Of a DNA stretch of 64,000 bases, positions 23,570 to 32,617 are shown in pieces. Under the pieces are notes generated by a model. It was given only the letters and a program-made list of their open reading frames with translations, was not told where the DNA came from and made no database searches. Position 1 is the stretch's first letter; each line of letters opens with the position of its first letter. The stretch comes from Bradyrhizobium iriomotense (lineage in GTDB: Bacteria > Pseudomonadota > Alphaproteobacteria > Rhizobiales > Xanthobacteraceae): the NCBI RefSeq assembly GCF_018130765.1, contig NZ_JAFCJZ010000014.1, positions 173,393 to 237,392 on the forward strand. The letters run 5' to 3'. Both the position numbers and the translations under genes were made by a program.

Positions 23570-25831
23570 ATGCAGTGGCGCCTGCTCCGACCGGTCGGCC
23601 TCGTCCCCGCGGTGCTCGTCCTCACCACCATTGTAGCGGGCGCCGAAGGCGGCAAATCGGCCGGCCCCTCCGAGTCCCTCCTGATTCTGCAGATCGTGTT
23701 GTTGATCGCCGTCGGTCGCGGTCTGGGCGAACTCATGCAGCGCATCGGCCAGCCTTCGGTGATCGGCGAACTGCTCGCCGGCATCCTGCTCGGGCCGTCG
23801 CTGCTCGGCTGGCTCTGGCCGGAGGCGCAGCACGCCATCTTCCCCAAGACGCCCGAGCAGAAGGCGATGATCGACGGCATCGCCCAGTTCGGGATTCTTT
23901 TTCTGCTGTTGCTGACCGGCATGGAGACCGACCTCAAGCTGGTCAGGAAGGTCGGCAAGGCCGCGATCGCGATCTCGATCGCCGGCATCGTCGTGCCCTT
24001 CGCCTGCGGCTTTGCCCTCGGCGAGTTCCTGCCGGACGCGCTGCTGCCCGATCCGCACGCGCGCCTCGTCGCCTCGCTGTTCATGGGCACGGCGCTGTCG
24101 ATCTCCTCCGTGAAGATCGTCGCCGTGGTCGTCCGCGAGATGAACTTCATGCGCCGCGATGTCGGGCAGATCATCGTCGCGACCGCCGTGATCGACGACA
24201 CCATCGGCTGGATCATCATCGCCGTCATCTTCAGCCTGGCCTCGCAAGGCACGATTGACGTGGCCTCGGTCGCCAAGGCCGTGTTCGGCACGCTGGCTTT
24301 CCTCGTGGTCAGCTTCACCATCGGCCGCCGCCTGGTGTTCCAGCTCATCCGCTGGGCCAACGACACCCTCGTCAGCACCGCGCCCGTCATCACCGTGATC
24401 CTGCTGCTGATGGGCACGATGGCACTGATCACGCACCTGATCGGCGTGCACACCGTGCTCGGTGCCTTCGTCGCCGGCATCCTGGTCGGGGAGTCGCCGA
24501 TCCTGACGCGGCAGATCGACGAGCGCCTGCGCGGCCTGATCTCGAGCTTCTTCATGCCGGTGTTCTTCGGCCTTGCGGGCCTTGCCGCCGATCTGTCGGT
24601 GCTGCGCGATCCCAACCTCCTGATGCTCACCGGCCTCCTCGTCGTCATCGCCAGCGTCGGCAAGTTCGGCGGTGCCTTCGTCGGGGGCACATTGGGCGGG
24701 TTGAACACGCGGGAGTCGCTGGCGCTCGCAAGCGGCATGAACGCGCGCGGCTCGACCGAGGTGATCATCGCCACCATCGGCCTGTCCATCGGCGTGCTCA
24801 GCCAGAACCTGTTCACGATGATCGTGACGATGGCGATCGTGACCACGATGGCGATGCCGCCGATGCTGCGCGCGGCACTGTCCAGGCTGCCGATGAACGA
24901 GGAGGAGAAGGAGCGCCTGGAGCGCGAGGAATTCGAGAAGCGCGGTTTCGTCGCCAACCTCGAACGTCCCCTGCTCGCGGTCGACGAGAGCGTCAACGCC
25001 ACCTTTGCCGCCCACATCGCGGGCCTGATCGCCGGCATGCGCGGCCTGCCGATCACCGTGCTGCATGTCGGCAAGCGCGCCACGGAGCAGGAGAGGGGCC
25101 GCGACGTGGAGGAGAGCCATGAAGCCGTGGTGAAGAGGGCGGCCGAAATGGTGGCTCCCGATCCCGCGGCCGGGAACGTCGATGTGACGACGCGAATTCG
25201 CAGATCGGACCTCGGCGAAGCGGTCGGCGAGGAGGCGAAGAAGGGCTTCGATTTCCTCGTCGTCGGCATCGACAAGGTCATCGCGACCAAGGATCGTTTC
25301 GACAGGAAGGTCGAGGACATCGCCGCCCAATTCGAAGGGCCGCTCGCGATCGTGCTGGCCAAGGGCAGCCATCTGAAGCAGCCGGTGCCCAATGGTCTCA
25401 ACATCCTCGTCCCGGTCTCCGGCAGCGCCGTCTCCAAGCGCGGCGCCGAGGTCGCGGTCGCGCTGGCGCAGGCCGGGTCAGGCTCGCTGCGTGTGATCTA
25501 TGTGGCGACGACGCGGGACAAGGGCGCGCAACGCGGGGCGTCCCGTGGCCTCAGCCAGGAAACGGGCATCCTGAAGGACGCCAGCGATCTCGCCGCCCGC
25601 TACGACGTCGACATCACCACGACGCTGCGCGTGAACCGGTCGCCGGAGGCCGCGATCCTGCGCGAGATAGACACCACCGACGTCGATCTCGTGGTCATCG
25701 GCGTCGACCGCATCCAGGCCGATCATCTCTCCTTCGGCGGCGTCGCCGACGCCGTGCTACGGCAGTCGAAGGTCTCGGTGCTGCTGGTCTCGAGCGGCGA
25801 GGCGCGGCAGGCGTCGGCGAAGAAGGCCTAA
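23570..25831 (+). CDS. Kef-type cation:proton antiporter fused to stress-protein-like domains
   Basis: The 753-residue protein has an N-terminal CPA2-type antiporter domain (about 35-440) with about twelve membrane segments, LMQRIGQPSVIGELLAGIL near the start, and AVIDDTIGW, which carries the paired acidic residues typical of exchangers. The cytoplasmic C-terminal part (about 455-745) looks like two universal-stress-protein domains, with GFDFLVVGID and VDLVVIGVDR. It probably exchanges sodium or potassium for protons, with the USP domains sensing nucleotide or stress state, which is an inference. Its stop codon overlaps the stop codon of the convergent RND permease gene. Confidence 0.88.
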   Translation: MQWRLLRPVGLVPAVLVLTTIVAGAEGGKSAGPSESLLILQIVLLIAVGRGLGELMQRIGQPSVIGELLAGILLGPSLLGWLWPEAQHAIFPKTPEQKAMIDGIAQFGILFLLLLTGMETDLKLVRKVGKAAIAISIAGIVVPFACGFALGEFLPDALLPDPHARLVASLFMGTALSISSVKIVAVVVREMNFMRRDVGQIIVATAVIDDTIGWIIIAVIFSLASQGTIDVASVAKAVFGTLAFLVVSFTIGRRLVFQLIRWANDTLVSTAPVITVILLLMGTMALITHLIGVHTVLGAFVAGILVGESPILTRQIDERLRGLISSFFMPVFFGLAGLAADLSVLRDPNLLMLTGLLVVIASVGKFGGAFVGGTLGGLNTRESLALASGMNARGSTEVIIATIGLSIGVLSQNLFTMIVTMAIVTTMAMPPMLRAALSRLPMNEEEKERLEREEFEKRGFVANLERPLLAVDESVNATFAAHIAGLIAGMRGLPITVLHVGKRATEQERGRDVEESHEAVVKRAAEMVAPDPAAGNVDVTTRIRRSDLGEAVGEEAKKGFDFLVVGIDKVIATKDRFDRKVEDIAAQFEGPLAIVLAKGSHLKQPVPNGLNILVPVSGSAVSKRGAEVAVALAQAGSGSLRVIYVATTRDKGAQRGASRGLSQETGILKDASDLAARYDVDITTTLRVNRSPEAAILREIDTTDVDLVVIGVDRIQADHLSFGGVADAVLRQSKVSVLLVSSGEARQASAKKA

Positions 25832-28800
25832 GGCTTCACCTCCGCCACCGGCTGCGGCTTCGGTGCCTTCTTCGAAGCGCGCCAGTTCTCGAAGCGCTGC
25901 ACCACCACGAAGAAGGCCGGCACGAACAGCACCGCGAGACAAGTCGAGGCCAGCATCCCTGAGAACACGGTGATGCCGATCGACTTGCGGGCGCTGGCGC
26001 CAGCGCCGGTCGCGAGCACCAGCGGCACCACGCCGAGGATGAAGGCGAACGACGTCATCAGGATCGGGCGGAAGCGGGCGCGCGCCGCCTCGATTGCCGC
26101 CTCCAGGATCGGCTTGCCGTCGCGGCCGTGCAGTTCGAGCCCGACCTCGACGATCAGGATGGCGTTCTTCGCCGACAGCGCGATCAAGAGGATCAGGCCG
26201 ATCTGGCAGTAGAGGTTGTTGTCGATCTTGAGGCCGCTCAGGATCAGCATCGGCCCGATCAGCGACAGCGGCACGGCGAGGATCACCGAGATCGGCGCGT
26301 ACCAGCTCTCGTACTGGCCGGCGAGCACGAGATAGACCAGCAGCATGGCAAGCCCGAACACCCAGTAGATCTGGTTTGAGACCGCCTTCTCCTGATACGA
26401 CATCGCGGTCCATTCATAGCCGGTGCCGGGCGGCAGCGTTTTGTCCGCGATCTCCTCCATCAGCTTCAGCGACTGGCCGGAGGAGTAGCCCTGCGCCGGC
26501 AGGCCGATGATGGTCGAGGAGGGATAGAGATTGTAAAGGCTGATCAGCGACGGACCCGTCGCCGGCGTGATCTTGGCAACGGTGCCGATCGGGATCATGT
26601 CGCCGTTCGAGTTGCGCACCTGCATGTTGGCGATGTCGCGCTCGGTGACGCGGAAGGCGGGATCGGCCTGCGTATAGACCTGGAACACGCGGCCGAACTT
26701 GTTGAACTGGTTGACATAGGACGAGCCGAGATAGGTCGATAGCGCCGAGAACACCTGGTCGGTGGTGACGTGCAGCGTCTGGGTCTTGATGCGGTCGATC
26801 TCGACGTTGAATTGCGGCACCGAGGAGCGGAACGAGGACTGCACGCGTTGCAGTGCGCTCTGGCTCTGGCCGTTACTCACCATCGCGCCGGTGATCGCCT
26901 GCAGCTTGGCGAAATCGCTGTTGCCGTCGCGCAGCTCGACCTGCATCGAGAAGCCGGCGGCGTTGCCGATGCCCTGGATCGGCGGCGGCGGCAGCACGAT
27001 GGTGCGCGCCTCCATGATCACGGCGAGCTTGTCGTTGAGGCCGTAGACCAGCGAGCGCAGATCCTCGCCGGGCCCTTTGCGCGCATCCCAGTCCTTCAGG
27101 ATGATGTAGGCGACGCCGGCATTGGCAAGGCTCGCGCTGCTGTCGAGCGCGGAGATGCCGGCGATGGTGATGACCTGCGCCACGCCCGGCGCATCCTTGA
27201 TGATCTCGCTGGCACGGTCGAGCACCTTCTGGGTCCGCTCCAGCGAGGCACCGTCGGGCAGCTGGATGGCGGCGATCAGGTAGCCCTGGTCCTCGATCGG
27301 CAGGAAGCCGGTCGGCACCCGCGACAGGCCATAGCCGCCAACCCCGATCAGCACCAGCGCGACGGCGACCGACACCGTGGCGTTCCTGACCAGGAAGGTG
27401 ATCAGCCGCGTATAGCCGCGCTCGACCCGGTTATAGACGTTGTTGAAGCCGCGATAGAAGAAGTTGCGCTGCTCCGGCGGCACCGTCGGCCGCAGCCACA
27501 GCGCGCATTGCGTCGGCTTCAAGGTCGCCGCGTTGATGGCGGACAGCAGCGCAGTCGCCGCGATCACCAGCGCGAATTGCGAGTAGATGCGGCCCGTCAG
27601 GCCCGCGAGGAACGAGGCCGGCAGGAACACCGAGATCAGCACCAGGGTGATGCCGACGATCGGCGCAAACAGCTGGTCCATCGCCCTGATCGCGGCATCG
27701 TGGCCGTTCATGCCCTGCTCGATATTGTGCGCGGCGCCTTCCACCACGACGATGGCGTCGTCGACCACGATGCCGATCGCGAGCACAATCGCGAACAGCG
27801 TCGACATGTTGATGGTGAAGCCGAGCGCCGCCATCGCGGCGAAGGCGCCGATGATGGTGACCGGCACCGTCGTCGCCGGCACCAGCATCGCGCGCCAGTC
27901 CTGCAGGAAAACAAGGATCACGACCAGCACCAGCAGGCCGGCCTCGATCAGCGTCATGTAGACCTCGTGCACCGAGGCCTCGACGAATTTGGTGGTGTCG
28001 AACGGCGTGTCGTATTTGATGCCCTCCGGGAAGCGCTTGGCAAGCTCCGCCATCTTCTTCTCGACCGCCTGCTCGACCTGGAGCGCGTTGGCGCCGGGCG
28101 ACTGGAACACGCCGATGCCGGTGGCGGGCTGCTTGTTGAGCGAGAAGATCTGGCTGTAGGTCTGCGCGCCGAGCTCGACCCAGCCGACGTCGCGCACCCG
28201 CGTGACGTCGCCGCTGGTCCCCGTCTTGACGATGATGTTCTCGAACTGGGTGGTGTCGTCGAGCCGTCCATTGACGTTGAGCGTGTACTGGAAGGCCTGG
28301 CCCGGCGGCGTCGGCGGCGCGCCGACCTGGCCGGCCGAGACCTGCTGGCTCTGCTGCTGGATCGCGTTGATGACGTCCTGCGGCACCAATCCGCGCGCCA
28401 GCAGCTTGTTCGGATCGAGCCACACCCGCATCGAATATTGGCCGGCACCGAACACCGTGACGTTGCCGACGCCGGGCAGGCGGGAGAGCTCGTCGCGGAT
28501 GTTGATGGTGGCGTAGTTGCTCAAATAGAGGCTGTCGTACTTGGCCCCAGGCGAGGTCAGCGTGACGAACAGCAGGATCGCGGTCGATTTCTTCTGGACG
28601 GTGACGCCCTGGTTCTGCACCGACTGCGGCAGCTGCGCGAGCGCGCTGGAGACGCGGTTCTGCACCAGCACCTGCGCGAAGTTCAGGTCGGTGCCGATCT
28701 TGAACGTCACGGTCAGCGTGTAGGTGCCGTCGGAGCCGCTGTAGGACTGCATGTAGAGCATGTCCTCGACGCCGTTGACCTGCTGCTCGATCGGCAAGGC

Positions 28801-28986
28801 AACCGTGTCGATCACGGTCTTGGCGCTGGCGCCGGGATAGCGCGTGGTGACCTGCACCGTCGGCGGCACCACGTCGGGGTATTGCGCGACCGCAAGATTG
28901 AACAGCGCGACGCCGCCGATCAGGATCATCAAGAGCGCGATGACGTTCGAGAGGACCGGCCGCTCGATGAAGAACTTTGAGATCAT
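25828..28986 (-). CDS. RND multidrug efflux permease (HAE1 type)
   Basis: The 1052-residue inner-membrane pump begins MISKFFIERPVLSNVIALLM and has the RND layout of twelve membrane helices and two large periplasmic loops. The proton-relay aspartate pair is seen in GIVVDDAIVVVEG, and the porter region SGSDGTYTLTVTFKIGTDLN is typical of AcrB/MexB/BepG-like pumps. It exports hydrophobic or amphiphilic compounds, driven by protons. The gene follows the membrane-fusion protein gene by 12 bases. No outer-membrane channel gene is adjacent, so the pump must borrow one from elsewhere. Confidence 0.95.
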   Translation of the reverse strand: MISKFFIERPVLSNVIALLMILIGGVALFNLAVAQYPDVVPPTVQVTTRYPGASAKTVIDTVALPIEQQVNGVEDMLYMQSYSGSDGTYTLTVTFKIGTDLNFAQVLVQNRVSSALAQLPQSVQNQGVTVQKKSTAILLFVTLTSPGAKYDSLYLSNYATINIRDELSRLPGVGNVTVFGAGQYSMRVWLDPNKLLARGLVPQDVINAIQQQSQQVSAGQVGAPPTPPGQAFQYTLNVNGRLDDTTQFENIIVKTGTSGDVTRVRDVGWVELGAQTYSQIFSLNKQPATGIGVFQSPGANALQVEQAVEKKMAELAKRFPEGIKYDTPFDTTKFVEASVHEVYMTLIEAGLLVLVVILVFLQDWRAMLVPATTVPVTIIGAFAAMAALGFTINMSTLFAIVLAIGIVVDDAIVVVEGAAHNIEQGMNGHDAAIRAMDQLFAPIVGITLVLISVFLPASFLAGLTGRIYSQFALVIAATALLSAINAATLKPTQCALWLRPTVPPEQRNFFYRGFNNVYNRVERGYTRLITFLVRNATVSVAVALVLIGVGGYGLSRVPTGFLPIEDQGYLIAAIQLPDGASLERTQKVLDRASEIIKDAPGVAQVITIAGISALDSSASLANAGVAYIILKDWDARKGPGEDLRSLVYGLNDKLAVIMEARTIVLPPPPIQGIGNAAGFSMQVELRDGNSDFAKLQAITGAMVSNGQSQSALQRVQSSFRSSVPQFNVEIDRIKTQTLHVTTDQVFSALSTYLGSSYVNQFNKFGRVFQVYTQADPAFRVTERDIANMQVRNSNGDMIPIGTVAKITPATGPSLISLYNLYPSSTIIGLPAQGYSSGQSLKLMEEIADKTLPPGTGYEWTAMSYQEKAVSNQIYWVFGLAMLLVYLVLAGQYESWYAPISVILAVPLSLIGPMLILSGLKIDNNLYCQIGLILLIALSAKNAILIVEVGLELHGRDGKPILEAAIEAARARFRPILMTSFAFILGVVPLVLATGAGASARKSIGITVFSGMLASTCLAVLFVPAFFVVVQRFENWRASKKAPKPQPVAEVKP

Positions 28987-28998
28987 GGCCGGCGGCTC

Positions 28999-30192
28999 CT
29001 ACTTGGTGGACGCCTGGGACTGGTCGATCTTCGTCACCTGCGGGTCGATCTTTTGCCCCGGGATCACCCGCAGCAGTCCCGCGATCACGACGCGGTCGTC
29101 CGGCTTCAGCCCGCTTTCGATCACGCGCAGGCCGTTGTCGGTCGGCCCGATCTGCACCTTGCGCTGCTCGACGACATTGTCGTTATTGACGACGAGGAGA
29201 TAGCGGCCGCCCTGATCGCTACCGAGCGCGGTATCGGGGACGAGCAGGGCTTCCTTCTCCTGGGTGAAGGGCACGCGGACGCGGACGAAATAACCTGGCA
29301 GCAGCGCCCGCTTGTCGTTGGGCACGACGCCGCGCACCGCGAGCGTGCCCGTCGATGTATTGAGGGTCGGCGAGACGTAGTCGAGGTGGCCTTCATGCGG
29401 ATAGCCGGTCTCGGTCTGGAGGCCCACCTGGACCGGCAACTGTCTGAGCTCGGCGACGGTCAGCCCGCGGCGGGCCGCTTCGGCGCGGATGCGAAGGACG
29501 TCCTGCTCGTTGACCGTGAAGTTCACCCAGATCGGGTCCATCGCGACGATGGTCGCGAGCTGGGTCGGGGAGGAGACGCCGACGAGCTCGCCGACCGAAA
29601 CCAGGTGCGCGCTGACGATGCCGTCGAACGGCGCGGTCACGTTGGTGTAGCCGTAATTGACCTCGGCGAGCCTGGTATTGACCTGGGCCTGCTGGAGGTT
29701 GGCCTGGGCGTTGTCGCGGGTCGATGTCGAGGTGTCGAGGGTGGACTGCGAGACTGCCTGGCGCTGCACGAGCTCGACCTGCCGCTTGAAATCGGCTTCG
29801 GCCTGCTTGACCGTGGCTTGCGCGCCGACCTCCGCGGCCTTCGCCTGCTCGACCTTGAGCTTGTACGTCTCCGGCTCGATCGTGAACAGCTGGGTGCCCT
29901 GCTTGACGAAGCTGCCGTCCTGATAGTCGATCGATTGCAGGAAACCCTGCACGCGTGCGACGAGATCGACGCTCTTGATCGGCGCGGTGTTGCCGGTGGC
30001 CTCGACATAGCGCGTCACCGGCCGCTGCACCGGGGTCGCCACGTCCACCTTCGGCGGCGGCGGCGCCACGTAGGCGTTCTTGTCCTCGCAGCCGGCGAGC
30101 GCGATCATGGCGCTCGCGGCGGCCAGCGCCCGTCCGACATGTCTCCACGCTCCATTGCGATGGGCGAGCGATGCGGGATTCGCGCAGGTCAT
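28999..30192 (-). CDS. RND efflux periplasmic adaptor lipoprotein
   Basis: The 397-residue membrane-fusion protein has a lipoprotein signal with lipobox LAGC (C35). A lipoyl/barrel-sandwich region flanks an alpha-helical hairpin (about 125-200, with QVELVQRQAVSQSTLDTSTS), and beta-barrel parts follow (VTAPFDGIVSAHLVSVGELV). It links the RND permease to an outer-membrane channel. I chose the ATG at 30192, preceded by GGGGG, because the 28 codons further upstream would misplace the signal peptide. It is the first gene of the two-gene pump operon. A palindromic candidate operator lies 124 bases upstream. Confidence 0.93.
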   Translation of the reverse strand: MTCANPASLAHRNGAWRHVGRALAAASAMIALAGCEDKNAYVAPPPPKVDVATPVQRPVTRYVEATGNTAPIKSVDLVARVQGFLQSIDYQDGSFVKQGTQLFTIEPETYKLKVEQAKAAEVGAQATVKQAEADFKRQVELVQRQAVSQSTLDTSTSTRDNAQANLQQAQVNTRLAEVNYGYTNVTAPFDGIVSAHLVSVGELVGVSSPTQLATIVAMDPIWVNFTVNEQDVLRIRAEAARRGLTVAELRQLPVQVGLQTETGYPHEGHLDYVSPTLNTSTGTLAVRGVVPNDKRALLPGYFVRVRVPFTQEKEALLVPDTALGSDQGGRYLLVVNNDNVVEQRKVQIGPTDNGLRVIESGLKPDDRVVIAGLLRVIPGQKIDPQVTKIDQSQASTK

Positions 30193-30315
30193 TCGGTAGC
30201 CCCCGATTATTGTCTGTCGGTGCGGCAGGCTACCAACAAACGCCCGGCCGTGGAACACCATAGCCATGGCAGTCACGGGCCTTGCACTGCAAACCGCGCC
30301 ATGGCTTTTGACAGA

Positions 30316-30329
30316 TTTGTCATGACAAA
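30316..30329. promoter_or_regulatory. Perfect 14-base palindrome upstream of the efflux operon
   Basis: TTTGTCATGACAAA is a perfect palindrome, and an additional half-site TTTGACA lies just to its left (30307-30313). It lies in the divergent space between the efflux adaptor gene and the solute-binding protein gene and looks like an operator for a dimeric repressor. No regulator gene is adjacent, so the factor is unknown. Confidence 0.45.
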
Positions 30330-30424
30330 CCGCTTTTCACTGCGCGCACGATCGACCAGAATTGTGTCAGGCCGTGTGCCGGAGACTGAGCAGTTGAAAG
30401 AAGAAAAGGTGAGGAGAACATGAC

Positions 30425-31216
30425 ATGCCCACGATCCTCCACTCGGCCCTTGCCGGCCTCGTTCTCGCAGCGGCCCTCGCCATGCCTGCGCTAGCCGATG
30501 GCCTGAAGGACGAGATCGCGCCGACCGGCAAGCTGCGGGTCGCGATCGCGATCAGCCCGGCAGGCGGCGCGTTCTGGTCGACCAGGACGGAAGCAAGCTT
30601 CGCCGGCGTGCCGGTCGACCTCGGCAAGGAGATGGCCGCGCAGATCGGTGTGCCCGTCGAATATGTCGTGCACCAGAATTCCGGACAGATCACCGATGCG
30701 GCCGGCAAAGGCACCTGGGACGTCACATGGCTCCCCAAGGATCCCGAGCGCGAGAGCAAGATGCTGTTTGGCCCGATCTACGAGGTCGCGGACGCCACCT
30801 ACATCGTCAAGCCGGGTTCGAGCATCACCAATTTCGCCACGCTGGACCAACCCGGCATCAAGGTCGCGGCCGTCAACGCGACGACCACCATGCGCGGCGC
30901 GATCGCGCATCTGAAGAATGCGAAGGTGACCGGCTATCAGACATACGATGAAATCTTCGGCCTGCTGAAGAGCGGCGAGATCGATGCCTTCGCGCTGTCG
31001 CGCGACCAGCTCAACAAGATGGCGCAGAAGATTCCGGGTACACGGGTGCTCGACGAGACCTTCAAGAAGACGGTGACCGCCGTCGCCGTTCCGCTTGGCC
31101 ACAACCAGGCGCTGACCTTCGTCAGCAAATTCATGAACGAAGCGGTGACCAACGGCACCCTGCGCAAGGCCTATGACAACAACGGCCTGAAGGACACGCC
31201 GATCCGCACGGAGTAG
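30425..31216 (+). CDS. Periplasmic solute-binding protein, family 3
   Basis: The 263-residue protein has a signal peptide (MPTILHSALAGLVLAAALAM, cleaved about ALA-DG) and a family 3 binding-protein domain (GKLRVAIAISPAGGAFW, FAGVPVDLGKEMAAQIG and LKSGEIDAFALSRDQL). Such proteins bind amino acids or related polar solutes for ABC import or for sensing. No permease or ATPase gene is nearby, so it is an orphan that either shares a distant transporter or has another role. It is divergent from the efflux operon and shares a 232-base control region with it. Confidence 0.85.
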   Translation: MPTILHSALAGLVLAAALAMPALADGLKDEIAPTGKLRVAIAISPAGGAFWSTRTEASFAGVPVDLGKEMAAQIGVPVEYVVHQNSGQITDAAGKGTWDVTWLPKDPERESKMLFGPIYEVADATYIVKPGSSITNFATLDQPGIKVAAVNATTTMRGAIAHLKNAKVTGYQTYDEIFGLLKSGEIDAFALSRDQLNKMAQKIPGTRVLDETFKKTVTAVAVPLGHNQALTFVSKFMNEAVTNGTLRKAYDNNGLKDTPIRTE

Positions 31217-31253
31217 GGCATGCGGCGCAGCTTGGCTGCGCCGCGCGCTGATC

Positions 31254-32429
31254 CTACGGCTCCGCGGTTCTGATCCCCGCGGGGCTCACCTGCAGCTTGA
31301 GCGTGGACGTCCTGGTCAGCGCCTTGCCGTCGAACGAGAATGCGATCAGCTCGCTTTCGACCATGCACTGGGTCAGGAGATATTTGGAGTCCTTCGACCA
31401 CACCATGCCCTGGCACCAATGGCCGATCTTGGCCTCCGCCACCGGCGTGAGATCAGTCCCTGAAATCTTGTAAATCTTCAGCAGGCCGAAATCGTTGAAG
31501 AACGGCGAGGCGGGCGGCTTGTTCGAGCCGTTCATGACAGTCACCGCAACATGGCCGCCGTCCGGCGACATCTTCACCGCTTCAGGTGTCTGCCCGACGG
31601 TCACGGTCGAGACGACGCGGATCGGCGTGGCGGTCATGTCGATCAGACTGATCGTGTCGTTGTCGCCGCTGCCGGCGCCGACATTGCCGACAACGGCGGC
31701 CGCGCTGCCGGTGAGGTCGATGTCATAGGGGCGGACGCCCGCGGAGAGGTCGCGCTTGGCGTACTCGACCTTGGTCCCGTCCACGGTCAGGAGCGAGATC
31801 TTGCTGTCGCCGTCACGGGTGACCAGCGCGGTCGCGCCGTCACGCGAGAACACAGCGTGGCTCGGGCCTGACTTGGCATCACCAAGCTGGATCTTGCCGG
31901 CCGGCGTCAGCGCGCTCCCACTGATCGCAAAGACCGAGACGGTGCCTTCGCTGCGGTTCGCAACCAGCGCCAGCGTGCCCGCGCGGTTGATCGAGACACC
32001 GGCCGCGCCCGCACCGGCCTGATGGGTTGCGAGCACCTTTGGCGGCGAGGACTTTAGGTCGATGACCGAAAGCTTGTCGTCCGGCACCGTTTTGGTCGCA
32101 TCCGCCGGATCGACCTTCATGGCGCCCGTCACCAGCGCAAAGGCGCCGTCCGGCGCGATTGCCACGCTCGGCGGCGGGCCGACAACGCTGGCAGGCGCCG
32201 GCACCTCGCCGAGCAGTTTCAACGTGCCGTCGGTGAAGTCGATGACGCTGACCGTATCCGGCAGCGGTTGCTTGCGCACGACGGGGCTGCCGTTCTCCAG
32301 CACCATCTTGCCGTCATTGGCGCTGACGACGATCTCGGCATGGGCCGCGAAATTGGCAAAGCCAGCCAGGGACGTTGCGACCAGGGCTGACGCGGCATGG
32401 CGCACGCATAGGCGAGGAATGGCTGTCAT
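31254..32429 (-). CDS. Exported beta-propeller protein (YncE/lactonase-like)
   Basis: The 391-residue protein has a signal peptide ending near AAHAEI (about residue 31) and then repeated beta-propeller blades with motifs such as DTVSVIDFTDGTLKLLG, LALVANRSEGTVSVFAI and PEAVKMSPDGGHVAVTV. This is the YncE or 6-phosphogluconolactonase-like seven-bladed type. The function is unknown; such proteins may bind ligands or proteins in the periplasm. It is convergent with the orphan solute-binding protein gene, 37 bases apart. No partner gene is obvious. Confidence 0.8.
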   Translation of the reverse strand: MTAIPRLCVRHAASALVATSLAGFANFAAHAEIVVSANDGKMVLENGSPVVRKQPLPDTVSVIDFTDGTLKLLGEVPAPASVVGPPPSVAIAPDGAFALVTGAMKVDPADATKTVPDDKLSVIDLKSSPPKVLATHQAGAGAAGVSINRAGTLALVANRSEGTVSVFAISGSALTPAGKIQLGDAKSGPSHAVFSRDGATALVTRDGDSKISLLTVDGTKVEYAKRDLSAGVRPYDIDLTGSAAAVVGNVGAGSGDNDTISLIDMTATPIRVVSTVTVGQTPEAVKMSPDGGHVAVTVMNGSNKPPASPFFNDFGLLKIYKISGTDLTPVAEAKIGHWCQGMVWSKDSKYLLTQCMVESELIAFSFDGKALTRTSTLKLQVSPAGIRTAEP

Positions 32430-32617
32430 GTTTCCCCCGAGAGATTAGTTCTTGTCCGGCCAAGCTAAATGCAACCGGGCGCCGGACGCAACAAACTTGA
32501 CCGCGATCATTTTTGCCCGGGCCCGGGGAATAAAAGGACATGAAGGGCCCCGGCGGGCATGGGAACGTGCGCCCATTTGGCGAGGACGACGCTGGCGGAC
32601 GGCCACAAGCCGGAGAA

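Noticed and set aside
23531..25437. Long open frames on the minus strand opposite the Kef-type antiporter gene
   Set aside because: They mirror the codon pattern of the antiporter gene, have compositionally odd translations and no ribosome binding site.
26770..28980. A 736-codon open frame on the plus strand, antisense to the RND permease
   Set aside because: The predicted protein is dominated by Asp, Arg, His and Gln with no domain, as expected for the complement of a GC-rich membrane-protein gene.
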